The notes: generated by a model not told the origin, from the letters alone. A DNA stretch of 37,620 nucleotides from JAFGSG01 sp964626055 (GCA_964626055.1 CAZVDF010000032.1:1-37620), one strand, 5' to 3'; positions 7,530 through 16,344 are shown, counted from the stretch's first letter. A program made the numbers and translations.

Positions 7530-9923
7530 TTATTTCCCCTTGAGCATATTTATTATATCCTGAATCTTATCGCGGTTCGGATGCCCCGGCTTCATTGACA
7601 GCAGTTTTTCGTAATGGTAAACCGCTTTTGCGTTATCTTTAAGATTCCGGTAATAAATGGTCCCGAGTTCCTCATGGGCGTCAGCAAGCTGCGGATCGAG
7701 TTTTACGGCTCTGTCGAATGATTTTACGGCTTCGGAGAACAGTTGTTTATCCCTGTAAGTCAGTCCAAGAAAAAAATGCGCTTTCGCATCCACTGGATTA
7801 ATATTTATTGCCGTATTGTATTCTTCCACCGCTTCATCGTATAATTTCGATTCCCTGTACGCCTTTGCCAGGTTGAAATGCGCGTCGTACGATTTCGGAT
7901 CGTTTTGCGTCGCGTTCTTGTATTGCTGGATCGCTTTGTCGCTTAAGCCGCTGTTCATGTACAGGTTCCCGAGGTTTATATAAGCTTTGGTATAATTCGG
8001 ATTTGATGTAATCGCTTTCTGGTAATATTCGATAGCTTTGCCCTGGTTCTCGCTTGCCTCGTATGTTTTACCGAGTTCGTATAAAGTAGCCGGATCGTCT
8101 TTCTTCAGATCCAGAGCCCTGTTGAAGACCCCGACTGCTTCCGTGTATTTTTTCTGCTGTGTGGACAGGAGCCCCATATTGAAATATGCCTGGAAATATT
8201 CCGGATCGAGCTGTATCGTTTTCTGATAGAACAGCAGCGCGTTGTTGAACGAGCCCATTTCATGGTATGTCTCCGCGACCTTGAAAACAGTATCCGGATT
8301 ATTGGGCCTGAGCTTTAAATCTTCGGTGAAATTTGTGAGAGCATCGTTGTAATTTTTGCTCTTTAGATAAATATCTCCAAGATTGAAATACGCCCTGTCA
8401 AGAGCCGGGTCCTGCTTGATCGACGTTTTAAGATCTTTTATCGCGTGTCCCGTATCGTTGAGCTTAATGTTCGCGAGCCCTCTTGAATAGTAAGCTTTCG
8501 GGAAATCCGGCTGTTCTTTAATAGCCCTGTCGAACGCTTTGATCGCTTCCCCGTATTTGCTTTCCATGTAATATATAAGCCCGAGCCTGTAAAATGAGTC
8601 CGCTCGTTTGGGATTTGCTATAATGGCGCTCTGATATGATTTTTTAGCATCGTCGTAAATTTGCCCGTGATCGTATATTCTTCCCCTCCAGTAATGGGAA
8701 TGATCGTCGTTGGTGTCTATGTCGACGGCTTTTTTATATGCGTTAAGGGCTGCGTCGTATTTCTTCTCCGCTCTGAGCCTGTCGCCAAGCTCTCTCCATT
8801 TACCTGCTTCCGGTTTATCATCTTTGGGTTTCGGCGGGATTTTCGGCGCAGTATCGTCGGTCAGATCGTCCTTTTTGGGAAGATTGTCGGCTTTCCGGCT
8901 TTTATTATCTGTAATATCTTTAATATTGCCGTCCGGAGTGATATCCGGCTTGTCTGCGACGGCTACATTTTTCGAAGCGTTCAGCATTTTAAGCGCAAGC
9001 TCGTATTTATCACGCAGGTTTTTATCTTTGCTGTTGTAGCCCAGCGCCCTTCTGTAATAGTCCGCCGCTCTGGCCCAGTCCCCGAGCTTGGCATATATGT
9101 CCCCGAGCCTTTCGAGAGCTTCGGCATCATTTGGATTGACCTTAAGCGCTTTCTCGAAAGAAGCGATAGCGTCGTCTGTCTTATCTAGTCTTACGTTTGC
9201 GTTGCCCTGCCCGACATAATATTTTGACCTGTTAGGATCGAGGGCAATCGCTTTGTCAAAAGCTTTTTTGGCTTTTTCGTATTCTCCGACCTCCATGTAA
9301 ACGCGGCCAAGATTATAATAGCCTTCAGGATCTTTAGGATTGGTTTTAATGCCTTCCATGATGATCGCTACTGCGCCTTTTTTATCACCTTTTTTTAAAC
9401 GCTGTTTCGCGATGTTCCAGTAGCTCTCCGGATCCTTCGGAGCGACCTTTCTCGCTTTGTTGTATTCTTCCAGAGCTTTTTTCAGCCTGGCCTGATCGTC
9501 GAACACGTTCCCGAGCCTGTTATACGCTTTCGGATATTTCGGGTAATATTTTTTCGCGAGTTCGAGCGTTTTGATCGCATTGTCGTAATCGCCTTTGAGT
9601 GCATATGCATGGCCAAGCTCATTGAGGGCTTCGTAATTCTGAGGATCGATGACGAGCGCTTTTTTAAAGTATTCGATCGCTTTATCCAGTTCGCCCATAT
9701 CCTTATAAAGGCTTCCTATCTTCACAATTATGCCTGTATTTTTAGGGTCTGTTTCCAGGATTTTTTTGTAAAGCTCTATCTGCTGAAGACGAAGGTCCTG
9801 TATGTCCCCTGTAGTGCTGCCTTTGTCTTTAAATAAAAAGTATCCCCCTCCCGCAAGAAGAGCGATTATAACCAGAGCTATGGCTCCGTATTTAAGCCAT
9901 TTATATCTGTCGTAGTATGTCAT
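7530..9923 (-). CDS. Large membrane-anchored TPR protein
   Basis: 797 aa. A single N-terminal membrane segment (about residues 13-31) with Lys/Arg before it suggests an anchor with the bulk outside the cytoplasm. The rest is tetratricopeptide repeats of 34 aa in two blocks: about 38-310, and about 375-790. A Lys/Asp/Pro-rich low-complexity linker (about 315-375) separates them. The repeats show the usual A--LG-Y----Y--A---Y--A--L-P pattern and number roughly 17-18. Such proteins are scaffolds for protein assemblies; no enzymatic domain is present. The start has AAGGAGAG 5 nt upstream. It lies just after another exported TPR gene on the same strand, so the two may work together (inference). 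Confidence 0.85.
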   Translation of the reverse strand: MTYYDRYKWLKYGAIALVIIALLAGGGYFLFKDKGSTTGDIQDLRLQQIELYKKILETDPKNTGIIVKIGSLYKDMGELDKAIEYFKKALVIDPQNYEALNELGHAYALKGDYDNAIKTLELAKKYYPKYPKAYNRLGNVFDDQARLKKALEEYNKARKVAPKDPESYWNIAKQRLKKGDKKGAVAIIMEGIKTNPKDPEGYYNLGRVYMEVGEYEKAKKAFDKAIALDPNRSKYYVGQGNANVRLDKTDDAIASFEKALKVNPNDAEALERLGDIYAKLGDWARAADYYRRALGYNSKDKNLRDKYELALKMLNASKNVAVADKPDITPDGNIKDITDNKSRKADNLPKKDDLTDDTAPKIPPKPKDDKPEAGKWRELGDRLRAEKKYDAALNAYKKAVDIDTNDDHSHYWRGRIYDHGQIYDDAKKSYQSAIIANPKRADSFYRLGLIYYMESKYGEAIKAFDRAIKEQPDFPKAYYSRGLANIKLNDTGHAIKDLKTSIKQDPALDRAYFNLGDIYLKSKNYNDALTNFTEDLKLRPNNPDTVFKVAETYHEMGSFNNALLFYQKTIQLDPEYFQAYFNMGLLSTQQKKYTEAVGVFNRALDLKKDDPATLYELGKTYEASENQGKAIEYYQKAITSNPNYTKAYINLGNLYMNSGLSDKAIQQYKNATQNDPKSYDAHFNLAKAYRESKLYDEAVEEYNTAININPVDAKAHFFLGLTYRDKQLFSEAVKSFDRAVKLDPQLADAHEELGTIYYRNLKDNAKAVYHYEKLLSMKPGHPNRDKIQDIINMLKGK

Positions 9924-9991
9924 GTTTTCTCTCCTTAAATAATGATGACTGATGTCATGAATAATTTTTAAGCTCTTTAAGGGATGTTTTG

Positions 9992-10086
9992 AAATGCCAT
10001 CACCCCTAATCCCTCTCCCGTAGTACCGTCTTCCTTAAGCTAATAAAATGTCATCCTGGGAGAGGGGTTAGGGGTGAGGGCATTTT
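9992..10086. repeat. CCCTCACCCC-type inverted repeat
   Basis: The left arm (about 9992-10020, with CATCACCCCTAATCCCTCTC) pairs with the right arm (about 10057-10086, GGGAGAGGGGTTAGGGGTGA then GGGCATTTT). The loop is about 36 bp. Related copies lie at 16348 and 23818. It sits in the spacer between the two TPR genes; the bases around it (9924-9991, 10087-10167) show nothing recognisable beyond the TPR gene's ribosome-binding site. Confidence 0.75.
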
Positions 10087-10167
10087 CAATATCAATATTT
10101 ATTCACTTTAATTAACTTCTCGGATTTATTCCAATTTTATATCACTATTGACGTTTTTGGATTTACT

Positions 10168-10884
10168 TTACGGCAGATCGTCCTTATAAATATCCTCAAG
10201 CTTTGATTTTGTTTTTTTTGTTTCATGTCCGGCTTTTTTTTCGTTTGCCTTCCTGTCAACGGATTCCAGAAGCGATCCTCCGAGATGAAGCGCCTCCTCT
10301 ATCGAAATATCGCTGCCCGGGGGAGGAAGGACGAAATTCGGATCCCGTAAAAGTTCAATCGCCCTCTGTATTTTGCCGTATTGAGGATCTTCCGGGGCGA
10401 TCTTTAAGAAATTTTCCCAGTATTCTATGGTATTGTTTTTGTCGCGCTTAAGCATCAAATAGGCCAGGCCAATATGATAATAGGCGAATTTGATTTTTTT
10501 ATCGATCTTATATGACAGGGTGAAGTTATTGATGGCTTTGTCGGGTTCTTTTTTATAATAATAGATCTGGCCTATCCTGAAGTAATTTTCCGCTCCCTTC
10601 GGATCTATTTCCAGAGCCTTCATGTAAAGATTGAGAGCCCCGTCGTATCTCTTCTTCTCGAAAAAAATATCGCCCAGGTAGGAATAGGCGAGGCCGTTTT
10701 CAGGATTCTTTTTTACTTCTTCCTGCAGAAGAATTTCCGCCATTTCAAGTTTTTTCTGGTAAAAATATTTTACGGCTTTTTTAAAATTATCTTCTTCTTT
10801 TTCTTTCGCTGAGTAAAGATTATCGGCTGAGGAAAACAGACAAACAACTATGGAAAAGCACAGGATCGATTTTTTATTGCGCAT
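10168..10884 (-). CDS. Exported TPR-repeat protein
   Basis: 238 aa. An N-terminal signal sequence (RNKK, then a hydrophobic run ending near LYSA) indicates export; a Cys occurs in the hydrophobic segment but not in a convincing lipobox. Residues about 33-165 form four TPRs (FKKAVKYFYQKKLEMAE..., LAYSYLGDIFFEKKRYDGAL..., and so on). The C-terminal third has a PPPG hinge and a charged tail with many Lys. The start is supported by GAGGTG 6 nt upstream. It is upstream of the 797-aa TPR gene on the same strand. No specific function can be assigned. Confidence 0.8.
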   Translation of the reverse strand: MRNKKSILCFSIVVCLFSSADNLYSAKEKEEDNFKKAVKYFYQKKLEMAEILLQEEVKKNPENGLAYSYLGDIFFEKKRYDGALNLYMKALEIDPKGAENYFRIGQIYYYKKEPDKAINNFTLSYKIDKKIKFAYYHIGLAYLMLKRDKNNTIEYWENFLKIAPEDPQYGKIQRAIELLRDPNFVLPPPGSDISIEEALHLGGSLLESVDRKANEKKAGHETKKTKSKLEDIYKDDLP

Positions 10885-11017
10885 GTATTACACCTCATAC
10901 TAATATCGTCAAGGCGATATATCTAATTAAAGATATTAATTATATGTCAAAAAGCAAATTAAAATCTGTATTTTTAGACAAAACTTGGGGCAAATTGTTC
11001 CAATAAAGCAATAGAAG

Positions 11018-11821
11018 TTATTGCAGATATTTTAACGCGTACTTTTCAATGCCTGCCCAGATGCGTCCGTTTAGTTCTTTGATCCTTAACCTGTCTACCG
11101 TAAGTGTATCGTAATCGAAATACTCATCGTTCAGATACAGCGATGTGGAAATTGAAAATCTCACCATAGGTATTTTAGTCCTGCCGTATGTTTCAAGAAT
11201 ATAGCCTTCATTAAGAGGATTATTAGTAGAAAATTTTTCCGATACCGTACAGTTCTCATTGTTGAAATATTTTTTAAAACAAGAAAAAAAGCTTTCCAGC
11301 GTTTCTGCCGGGCAGGTGCGGCTTGTTCTTAAGCCTGTCTTCAGGGTGTTTTCCAAATTAATAAGCGGTCTGGGCTGGCCTGCGTCTCTGGCCTGTCTCG
11401 GGCCCACCGGCATCATTGTGTGGCATTCTATAATCATTTTTATTTTGCCGCTTGATATGGTTTCCTGTATGGATTTGTGAAAAGGCAGATAATATCTTTT
11501 TAATATATTGCTTATTGCAATCTCGTCCGGGAATATCTTATCTTTGAAAATTTTTCTCCCGCTCTGCGATTCTTTTTTAATGACTCCATCCGCGAACTGC
11601 GGAGGGAGGGAAGTAGTCGGCCGGTCGAGATCGATAAAAAGTCGGGAAATATTCGTGCTTACGGTTGAGATGACGCTCGAAAAGCCGAATAATTCGTTTG
11701 CATAGGCATCCGATTCGATAAAGATCCCGAAGTCGTCTATCTGCTCGTGTCCCGATAATTCATCCGGCACTGTTCGGCCTCCGTGCGGGATGATTATAAG
11801 GATGGGGAATTTTTCTTTCAT
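11018..11821 (-). CDS. N-formylglutamate amidohydrolase family protein
   Basis: 267 aa. The N-terminal IIIPHGG (9-15), NISRLFIDLDRP (about 57-68) and MIIECHTM (about 133-140) are hallmarks of the FGase family (HutG-like; zinc-dependent deformylase fold related to carboxypeptidases). The usual reaction is N-formylglutamate to glutamate plus formate, the last step of one histidine-degradation route. No other hut gene is visible here, and the family also contains members acting on other N-acyl amino acids, so the substrate is open. The start ATG overlaps the TGA of a small upstream ORF (ATGA), which suggests translational coupling if that ORF is real. Confidence 0.75.
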   Translation of the reverse strand: MKEKFPILIIIPHGGRTVPDELSGHEQIDDFGIFIESDAYANELFGFSSVISTVSTNISRLFIDLDRPTTSLPPQFADGVIKKESQSGRKIFKDKIFPDEIAISNILKRYYLPFHKSIQETISSGKIKMIIECHTMMPVGPRQARDAGQPRPLINLENTLKTGLRTSRTCPAETLESFFSCFKKYFNNENCTVSEKFSTNNPLNEGYILETYGRTKIPMVRFSISTSLYLNDEYFDYDTLTVDRLRIKELNGRIWAGIEKYALKYLQ

Positions 11822-12060
11822 AGGTTGTTATTTAGATCATAAACATCTTTTTTATATATCCGGTACCATAATTCTATATTGATGTAAGTGCCTTTTTGTC
11901 CTCTCTTCCCCCGAATGAAGCAAATTGTTGTAATGAATTTTTTAATCAGCTTTAAATTTTCGGTGTTAATGCCCCCTCCGGGGGTTAGGGGGCTGTAAAG
12001 GTATTTGTATTCTTTTTCAGGATACTTAATCAGAGATAATTTCCCGCCCGAATTTTCCAT
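11818..12060 (-). CDS. Small ORF partly made of repeat sequence; doubtful
   Basis: 80 aa. Its stop codon overlaps the start of the FGase-like gene as ATGA, which favours translation. Against it, residues about 28-34 are a translation of the C-rich repeat end at 11972, there is no clear ribosome-binding site, and I recognise no domain. The C-terminal half (RGKRGQKGTYINIELWYR) looks more protein-like than the N-terminal half. It may be a leader or the remnant of a gene into which the repeat inserted. Confidence 0.25.
   Translation of the reverse strand: MENSGGKLSLIKYPEKEYKYLYSPLTPGGGINTENLKLIKKFITTICFIRGKRGQKGTYINIELWYRIYKKDVYDLNNNL
11972..11992. repeat. C-rich element, solo right end
   Basis: CCCCCTCCGGGGGTTAGGGG plus one more G matches the right end of the elements at 4576 and 7352. 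No left end was found within 250 bp on either side. It lies inside the small ORF upstream of the FGase-like gene. Confidence 0.7.
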
Positions 12061-12108
12061 TTAGCGGTTGAACAATAACTTTAGATCATCCTGCCTTATC
12101 GGGATAAT

Positions 12109-12148
12109 ATTAAGAAATAGTGTAATAAAAGTCAGTCAACTTGAGTAA
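12109..12148. repeat. TTACTCA element, solo half
   Basis: TATTAAGAAATAGTGTAATA followed by AAAGTCAGTCAACTTGAGTAA is nearly identical to the right half of the element at 1367-1479. The left half and central palindrome are missing. It lies 18 bp beyond the end of guaB. Confidence 0.8.
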
Positions 12149-12166
12149 GTTAATATTCAGCTGATT

Positions 12167-13663
12167 TTATGTATACTTGGGCTTGGTATAAGAATACATG
12201 TCGTGCACTCCGCCCTCCATCTGCGCGGATAACGATCTCAATTCGAATCTGAGTTCGTCGGAGTACAGCAGCTCATGCAGTCTGGGAATATCCTTTGCTC
12301 CCATATCCTGGAAAGAATGCTTTAAACCCTGGACCAGATACTGCACATAATCGAAGAGAGAGCCTTTGTCCATCACGGATCCCGAAACTCCCTGCGCTAC
12401 CTTTATTTTTGTGTCTTCGGCAAAGTATCTCTTCTCACCGCCTTCTTTCATGGCTTCCAGCGATGCCATACCCCTGTACTTCTTCAGCCGGATACCGTTT
12501 TCGTAAAAGTATTCGCCGGGAGCTTCTTCAGTACCGGCGAACATGGAACCCATCATCACGGTTGATGCGCCTAGAGCCAGCGCTTTTGCGACGTGGCCTA
12601 TATTGGCAATGCCTCCGTCCGCTATCACCGGAATGCCGTTTTTCCTGGCGAACCTGGCGCATCTGTATATGGCGTTCGCCTGCGCCCTTCCGACTGCCAT
12701 CGTCGTCTGCGTTGTGCATATGGACCCCGGGCCCATGCCTATGCGAAGCGCATCCGCGCCCGCCTTTATAAGGTTGTCGCACTGGTATTCGGTTACCACG
12801 TTGCCGCAGATCACATCCAGCCCGGGATATTTCTTCTTGATATATTTCAGCATATCGATCTGGAATACCGAATTGCCCTGCGCGGAATCTATTATGACCA
12901 CGTTGACTCCGGCGCCTGCAAGGGCTTCAAGCCTTTCCTTCGATTCTTCCCTTGTGGAGATCGAAGCGCCTACCATCAGCTGTTTTTTATCGTCCTTGGA
13001 GGCCATGGGATATTCCCTGTTGGTATGCAGGTCGTTCCTGCTCATCAATGAAACCAGATTGCCGTCTTTATCCACAATAGGGAGTTTCCCCTTTTTGGAT
13101 TTTTTCAGGATCTCGTTAGCTTCTTTTAACGATATTCCCTGAAGCGCTGTAACCAGATCCTTTGTCATCACTTCGCCTAGTTTTTTACTTCTGTCCGTCT
13201 CAAAATCGATGTCCCTGTTCGTGACAATACCGAGAAGCTTTGAATTGAGCTTCCCGTTCTCTGTAATGGGTATACTGGAAAAGCCGTACCTTGCTTTTAT
13301 TTTGTCGATTTCGGATATTCTATGATCGGGAGTCAGGACGATCGGGTTGGCAATGAAACCATTCTCAAAGCGTTTAACTTTTTTTACTTCAACAAATTGT
13401 TCTTCTATTGTGTTGTTATAGTGTATAAATCCGATTCCTCCGAGCAGGGCAAGGCCGATTGCCATCCTGGATTCGGTAACCGTGTCCATAGGGCTGGAAG
13501 TCAGAGGCTTCTTGATTTTAAGATTCTTTGTGAGAGCGGTCTCGAGAGAAACATCGTCCGGATTAAAGTCGATATAGCCTGGTAAAATGATAAAATCGTC
13601 GAAAGCGAGACCTTTATTGGAATCAAAAAGCTCGGCTGCAGAACTGCCGTCCCTTATAATCAT
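12167..13663 (-). CDS. guaB: Inosine-5'-monophosphate dehydrogenase
   Basis: 498 aa, usual family length. It oxidises IMP to XMP with NAD+, the committed step to guanine nucleotides. The barrel motifs are present: SSPMDTVTE (57-65), GNVVT (287-291), the catalytic loop GPGSICTT with C316, IADGG, and the flap EKRYF with the Arg-Tyr pair. Two CBS domains are inserted (about 105-225). The C-terminal part (GEYFYENGIRLKKYRGM, IKVAQGVSG, SAQMEGGVHDMYSY) is close to the eukaryotic type rather than E. coli GuaB. I chose the start at 13663 because AGGAG lies 6 nt before it; the frame is open to 13777, but the family N-terminus begins here. Confidence 0.93.
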   Translation of the reverse strand: MIIRDGSSAAELFDSNKGLAFDDFIILPGYIDFNPDDVSLETALTKNLKIKKPLTSSPMDTVTESRMAIGLALLGGIGFIHYNNTIEEQFVEVKKVKRFENGFIANPIVLTPDHRISEIDKIKARYGFSSIPITENGKLNSKLLGIVTNRDIDFETDRSKKLGEVMTKDLVTALQGISLKEANEILKKSKKGKLPIVDKDGNLVSLMSRNDLHTNREYPMASKDDKKQLMVGASISTREESKERLEALAGAGVNVVIIDSAQGNSVFQIDMLKYIKKKYPGLDVICGNVVTEYQCDNLIKAGADALRIGMGPGSICTTQTTMAVGRAQANAIYRCARFARKNGIPVIADGGIANIGHVAKALALGASTVMMGSMFAGTEEAPGEYFYENGIRLKKYRGMASLEAMKEGGEKRYFAEDTKIKVAQGVSGSVMDKGSLFDYVQYLVQGLKHSFQDMGAKDIPRLHELLYSDELRFELRSLSAQMEGGVHDMYSYTKPKYT

Positions 13664-13874
13664 TTTATACTCCTGTGCTGAACATCTTTTCGCCGGTAGA
13701 TATTCGCCCCCGCCCGCAGGGCCGGGGTAAATCATGGAGAAACGATTTAAAGCAAAAAAACGGGCTTTTAAAATCAAGTTTCTCTGGAAGCGGTATATTA
13801 ATTTAAAGTTATATTCAAATAAAAAAAATTCAAGAAAAATATTCCGGTGTTTTCAAATTTATGGATCCGGCAAT

Positions 13875-14031
13875 TAGCAGTTTCCTGAAAAACAGGAAAC
13901 TGCTATGCGATACACGGATGTATCGCCATTTTTGGATGTTTTTTCTTTTAAAAACATTCAAAAATGTGAGGTTTTGCGGATTCATTTCGCAAAACCGTTC
14001 CCTGGAAAAGTCCAGGAAGGATTTTTCCAGG
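13875..14031. repeat. Tandem array of five abutting hairpins (non-coding)
   Basis: Five stem-loops follow each other with gaps of 0-4 nt. H1: TAGCAGTTTCCTG (13875-13887) / CAGGAAACTGCTA (13893-13905), loop AAAAA. H2: GCGATACA (13907-13914) / TGTATCGC (13919-13926), loop CGGA. H3: 13927-13943 pairs with 13950-13966, one G-T pair and a 6-nt loop. H4: GGTTTTGCG (13970-13978) / CGCAAAACC (13988-13996). H5: CCTGGAAAAGTCC (14001-14013) / GGATTTTTCCAGG (14019-14031), one G-T pair. The stems are unrelated in sequence. The array lies between guaB and the livK promoter. Nearby short frames across it are not convincing genes. Confidence 0.85.
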
Positions 14032-14058
14032 ATACTGTTAGATGCTAATTATTTTATC

Positions 14059-14086
14059 TTGACATCAGAATTGTCAATTCGATAAT
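14059..14086 (+). promoter_or_regulatory. Strong promoter for the liv operon with overlapping inverted repeat
   Basis: TTGACA (14059-14064), a 16-nt spacer, GATAAT (14081-14086). A short inverted repeat TTGACA-N7-TGTCAA (14059-14077) covers the -35 and spacer and could be an operator (inference). The start of livK is 72 nt downstream of the -10, behind AAGGAG at 14145-14152. Confidence 0.6.
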
Positions 14087-14158
14087 TACTTTGTCGTTTC
14101 ATTGTTTAATTTTAAGATATTTTTTTCAAATAAATGAAATAATAACAAGGAGAATGAT

Positions 14159-15277
14159 ATGATAAAGAGGATCCCGGCATTTATTTTATCCTTGTTCGCT
14201 GTTTTTTTTATCTCTGCAGACCTTAAGGCCGCAGACACAATCAAGCTGGGCGTCGCAGGCGCGCACAGCGGGGATCTTGCATCCTACGGGTTACCTTCGG
14301 CGCATGCCGCAGAGCTTGTTGTTGAAGCCGTGAACGCCAGGGGAGGGGTACTCGGGAGGAAAGTCGAGCTTTTAATAGAAGACGATGTATGCAAGCCCGA
14401 GATAGCGACAAACACTGCGACAAAACTTATTTCAAGGGGCGCAAATATGGTTATGGGACATATCTGCAGCGGCGCCACAAAATCCGCAGTCGGCATTTAC
14501 AAAGACGCAAAAATTATATGTATGTCCCCTTCCGCCACAAATCCGCCTCTTACAAAGAGCGGCGACTATCCGAATTTTTACAGGACTATCGCTCCAGATG
14601 ACGCTCAGGCGAGACTCGAAGTTGATTTCGCGACAAACGTCCTGAAACTAAAAAAGATCGCAGTTATTCACGATAAAGGCGATTACGGGAAAGGTCTGGC
14701 CGAGTTTGCGAGAGACTTAATAAAGAAATCCGGAAAGGCGACTCTTGTCGTTTTCGAAGGCGTGACGCCGGGTGCGGTAGATTATTCGGCCATTGTTCAG
14801 AAGATAGCGCGATCGGGAGCTGAAGGAGTGATTTACGGAGGATATCATCCCGAAGCTGCCAGGATAGTTATGCAGATGAGAACAAAGAGAATGAAGACGT
14901 ATTTTATTTCCGATGACGGCGTTAAAGATGATACTTTCATAAAAGTCGCCGGCAGGTCTGCTGAAGGAGTATATGCTACCGGCCCTAAAGACACATCGAA
15001 AAATCCGCTGGCCATAAAGGCTGTTAAGGATCATAAAGCTAAATACGGAGCGGACCCCGGCGCGTTCTTTTTAAACGCATATTCGGCGACGCAGGCGCTT
15101 CTTAACGCCGTTCAGAAAGCCGGCAGCACTAATTACGAAGCGGTATCGAAAGCGTTAAAAATATACTATGTGGAGACACCGCTCGGAAAGATCAGTTTCG
15201 ATAAACAAGGCGATGCGATAGGTGTCGGCTTTGCGATGTACCAGGTACGTGGCGGTGTTTATAAAGAAATTAAATAA
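14159..15277 (+). CDS. livK: Branched-chain amino-acid ABC transporter, substrate-binding protein
   Basis: 372 aa, including a signal peptide (about 1-23, cleavage near LKAA-D). The mature protein starts TIKLGVAGAHSGDLASYG, the usual N-terminus of Leu/Ile/Val-type periplasmic binding proteins (type I fold). ARGGVLGRKVELLIEDD and the KKIAVIHDKGDYGKGLAEF second-lobe entry are typical. It binds the substrate in the periplasm and hands it to LivHM. The start is supported by AAGGAG 6-8 nt upstream. It is the first gene of a five-gene importer operon. The substrate could also be another amino acid or amide, since the family is broad. Confidence 0.9.
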   Translation: MIKRIPAFILSLFAVFFISADLKAADTIKLGVAGAHSGDLASYGLPSAHAAELVVEAVNARGGVLGRKVELLIEDDVCKPEIATNTATKLISRGANMVMGHICSGATKSAVGIYKDAKIICMSPSATNPPLTKSGDYPNFYRTIAPDDAQARLEVDFATNVLKLKKIAVIHDKGDYGKGLAEFARDLIKKSGKATLVVFEGVTPGAVDYSAIVQKIARSGAEGVIYGGYHPEAARIVMQMRTKRMKTYFISDDGVKDDTFIKVAGRSAEGVYATGPKDTSKNPLAIKAVKDHKAKYGADPGAFFLNAYSATQALLNAVQKAGSTNYEAVSKALKIYYVETPLGKISFDKQGDAIGVGFAMYQVRGGVYKEIK

Positions 15278-15342
15278 GAATTTTTTAAAGTATAATGGTC
15301 AGACCATTTCAAGTATTATTTGGCATCTGCTAAAATAGTTAA

Positions 15343-15424
15343 TAACTCAAGTTGACTGACTTTTATTACACTATTTCTTAATACTATCGCAGATGTTTAT
15401 AAAAAAGTCAGTCAAGATGAGTTA
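15343..15424. repeat. TTACTCA element, internally deleted copy
   Basis: 82 bp with inverted ends TAACTCAAGTTGACTGAC and GTCAGTCAAGATGAGTTA, in the opposite orientation to the copy at 1367. The central palindrome is reduced to ATACTATCGC. A TTAATA hexamer occurs at both junctions (15339-15344 and 15422-15427). It lies between livK and livH, ending 17 bp before the livH start, so it is presumably in the operon transcript. Confidence 0.85.
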
Positions 15425-15441
15425 ATAAGTTAAGAATAATA

Positions 15442-16344
15442 ATGGACTATTTTCTTGAAATATTCTTAGGCGGATTGACCAGGGGCAGCATTTACGCGCT
15501 TATTGCTCTCGGTTATACGATGGTTTACGGAATAATCGAGCTTATCAATTTTGCCCACGGCGAGATATATATGATAGGGGCATTTACGGCGCTTATCGCG
15601 GCCAGCGTGTTTGGCTTATTGGGATTCAGCGCCCCCGTCATATTTTTACTGGCGCTTGTACTTGCAATTGTGTATTCCTGCTGTTATGGTCTGACGATGG
15701 AAAAAATCGCGTACAAGCCGCTGCGTGCGGCGCCGAGGCTTTCACCGCTTATAAGCGCGATCGGGATGTCTCTTTTTCTTCAGAATTATGTTTTACTTGC
15801 ACAGACATCCGATTTTCTTCCTTTCCCGAAGCTGATCCCCGACATGGAATTTATGGAGCCTTACGCTCACATTATTACCACACAGGGAGCTGCAATTCTG
15901 CTTACAACTGCGATTGTTATGATAGTTCTTTCTTTATTTATTAAATTTACCAGGATCGGTAAAGCGATGCGTGCAACTTCCCAGGACAAGATCATGGCGG
16001 CGCTTTTAGGCGTTAATGTAAACCGCGTGATATCCGTCACTTTTATTCTCGGCTCTGCGGCTGCAGCGATCGGGGGCGTTCTTATAGCTTCTCATATAGG
16101 AATGATCAATTTTTATATAGGATTTATTGCCGGCATCAAAGCATTTGTTGCAGCCGTACTCGGGGGAATCGGAAGCATACCCGGCGCTGTTCTCGGCAGT
16201 TTTATTCTGGGATGGACCGAGAGCTTTGCCACAGGCTATGTCTCCAGCGATTACGAGGATGTATTCGCTTTTCTTTTACTTGTGCTTATTTTGATATTCC
16301 GGCCTGCCGGGATACTCGGCAGGAAAGATCGCCGGAAAGTGTAA
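15442..16344 (+). CDS. livH: Branched-chain amino-acid ABC transporter permease LivH
   Basis: 300 aa, about eight membrane segments. GSIYALIALGYTMVYGIIEL and INFAHGEIYMIGAF near the N-terminus are LivH signatures, and the cytoplasmic coupling-loop region (RIGKAMRATSQDKIMAALLG, about 173-192) is intact. It forms the membrane channel with LivM. There is no strong ribosome-binding site (TAAGAATAAT precedes ATG). It is separated from livK by a miniature element and from livM by a CCCTCACCCC repeat. Confidence 0.92.
   Translation: MDYFLEIFLGGLTRGSIYALIALGYTMVYGIIELINFAHGEIYMIGAFTALIAASVFGLLGFSAPVIFLLALVLAIVYSCCYGLTMEKIAYKPLRAAPRLSPLISAIGMSLFLQNYVLLAQTSDFLPFPKLIPDMEFMEPYAHIITTQGAAILLTTAIVMIVLSLFIKFTRIGKAMRATSQDKIMAALLGVNVNRVISVTFILGSAAAAIGGVLIASHIGMINFYIGFIAGIKAFVAAVLGGIGSIPGAVLGSFILGWTESFATGYVSSDYEDVFAFLLLVLILIFRPAGILGRKDRRKV

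Noticed and set aside
13875..14031. CRISPR array or retron msr/msd
   Set aside because: The stems are not repeats of one another, there are no spacers, and no cas gene or reverse transcriptase is near.
13861..14085. 74-codon open frame across the hairpin array
   Set aside because: Its codons are dictated by the palindromes, it lacks a ribosome-binding site and it shows no protein character.
15294..15308. AATGGTC-A-GACCATT palindrome after livK
   Set aside because: Too short and without a usable loop for a terminator; it could be an operator, but nothing supports this.
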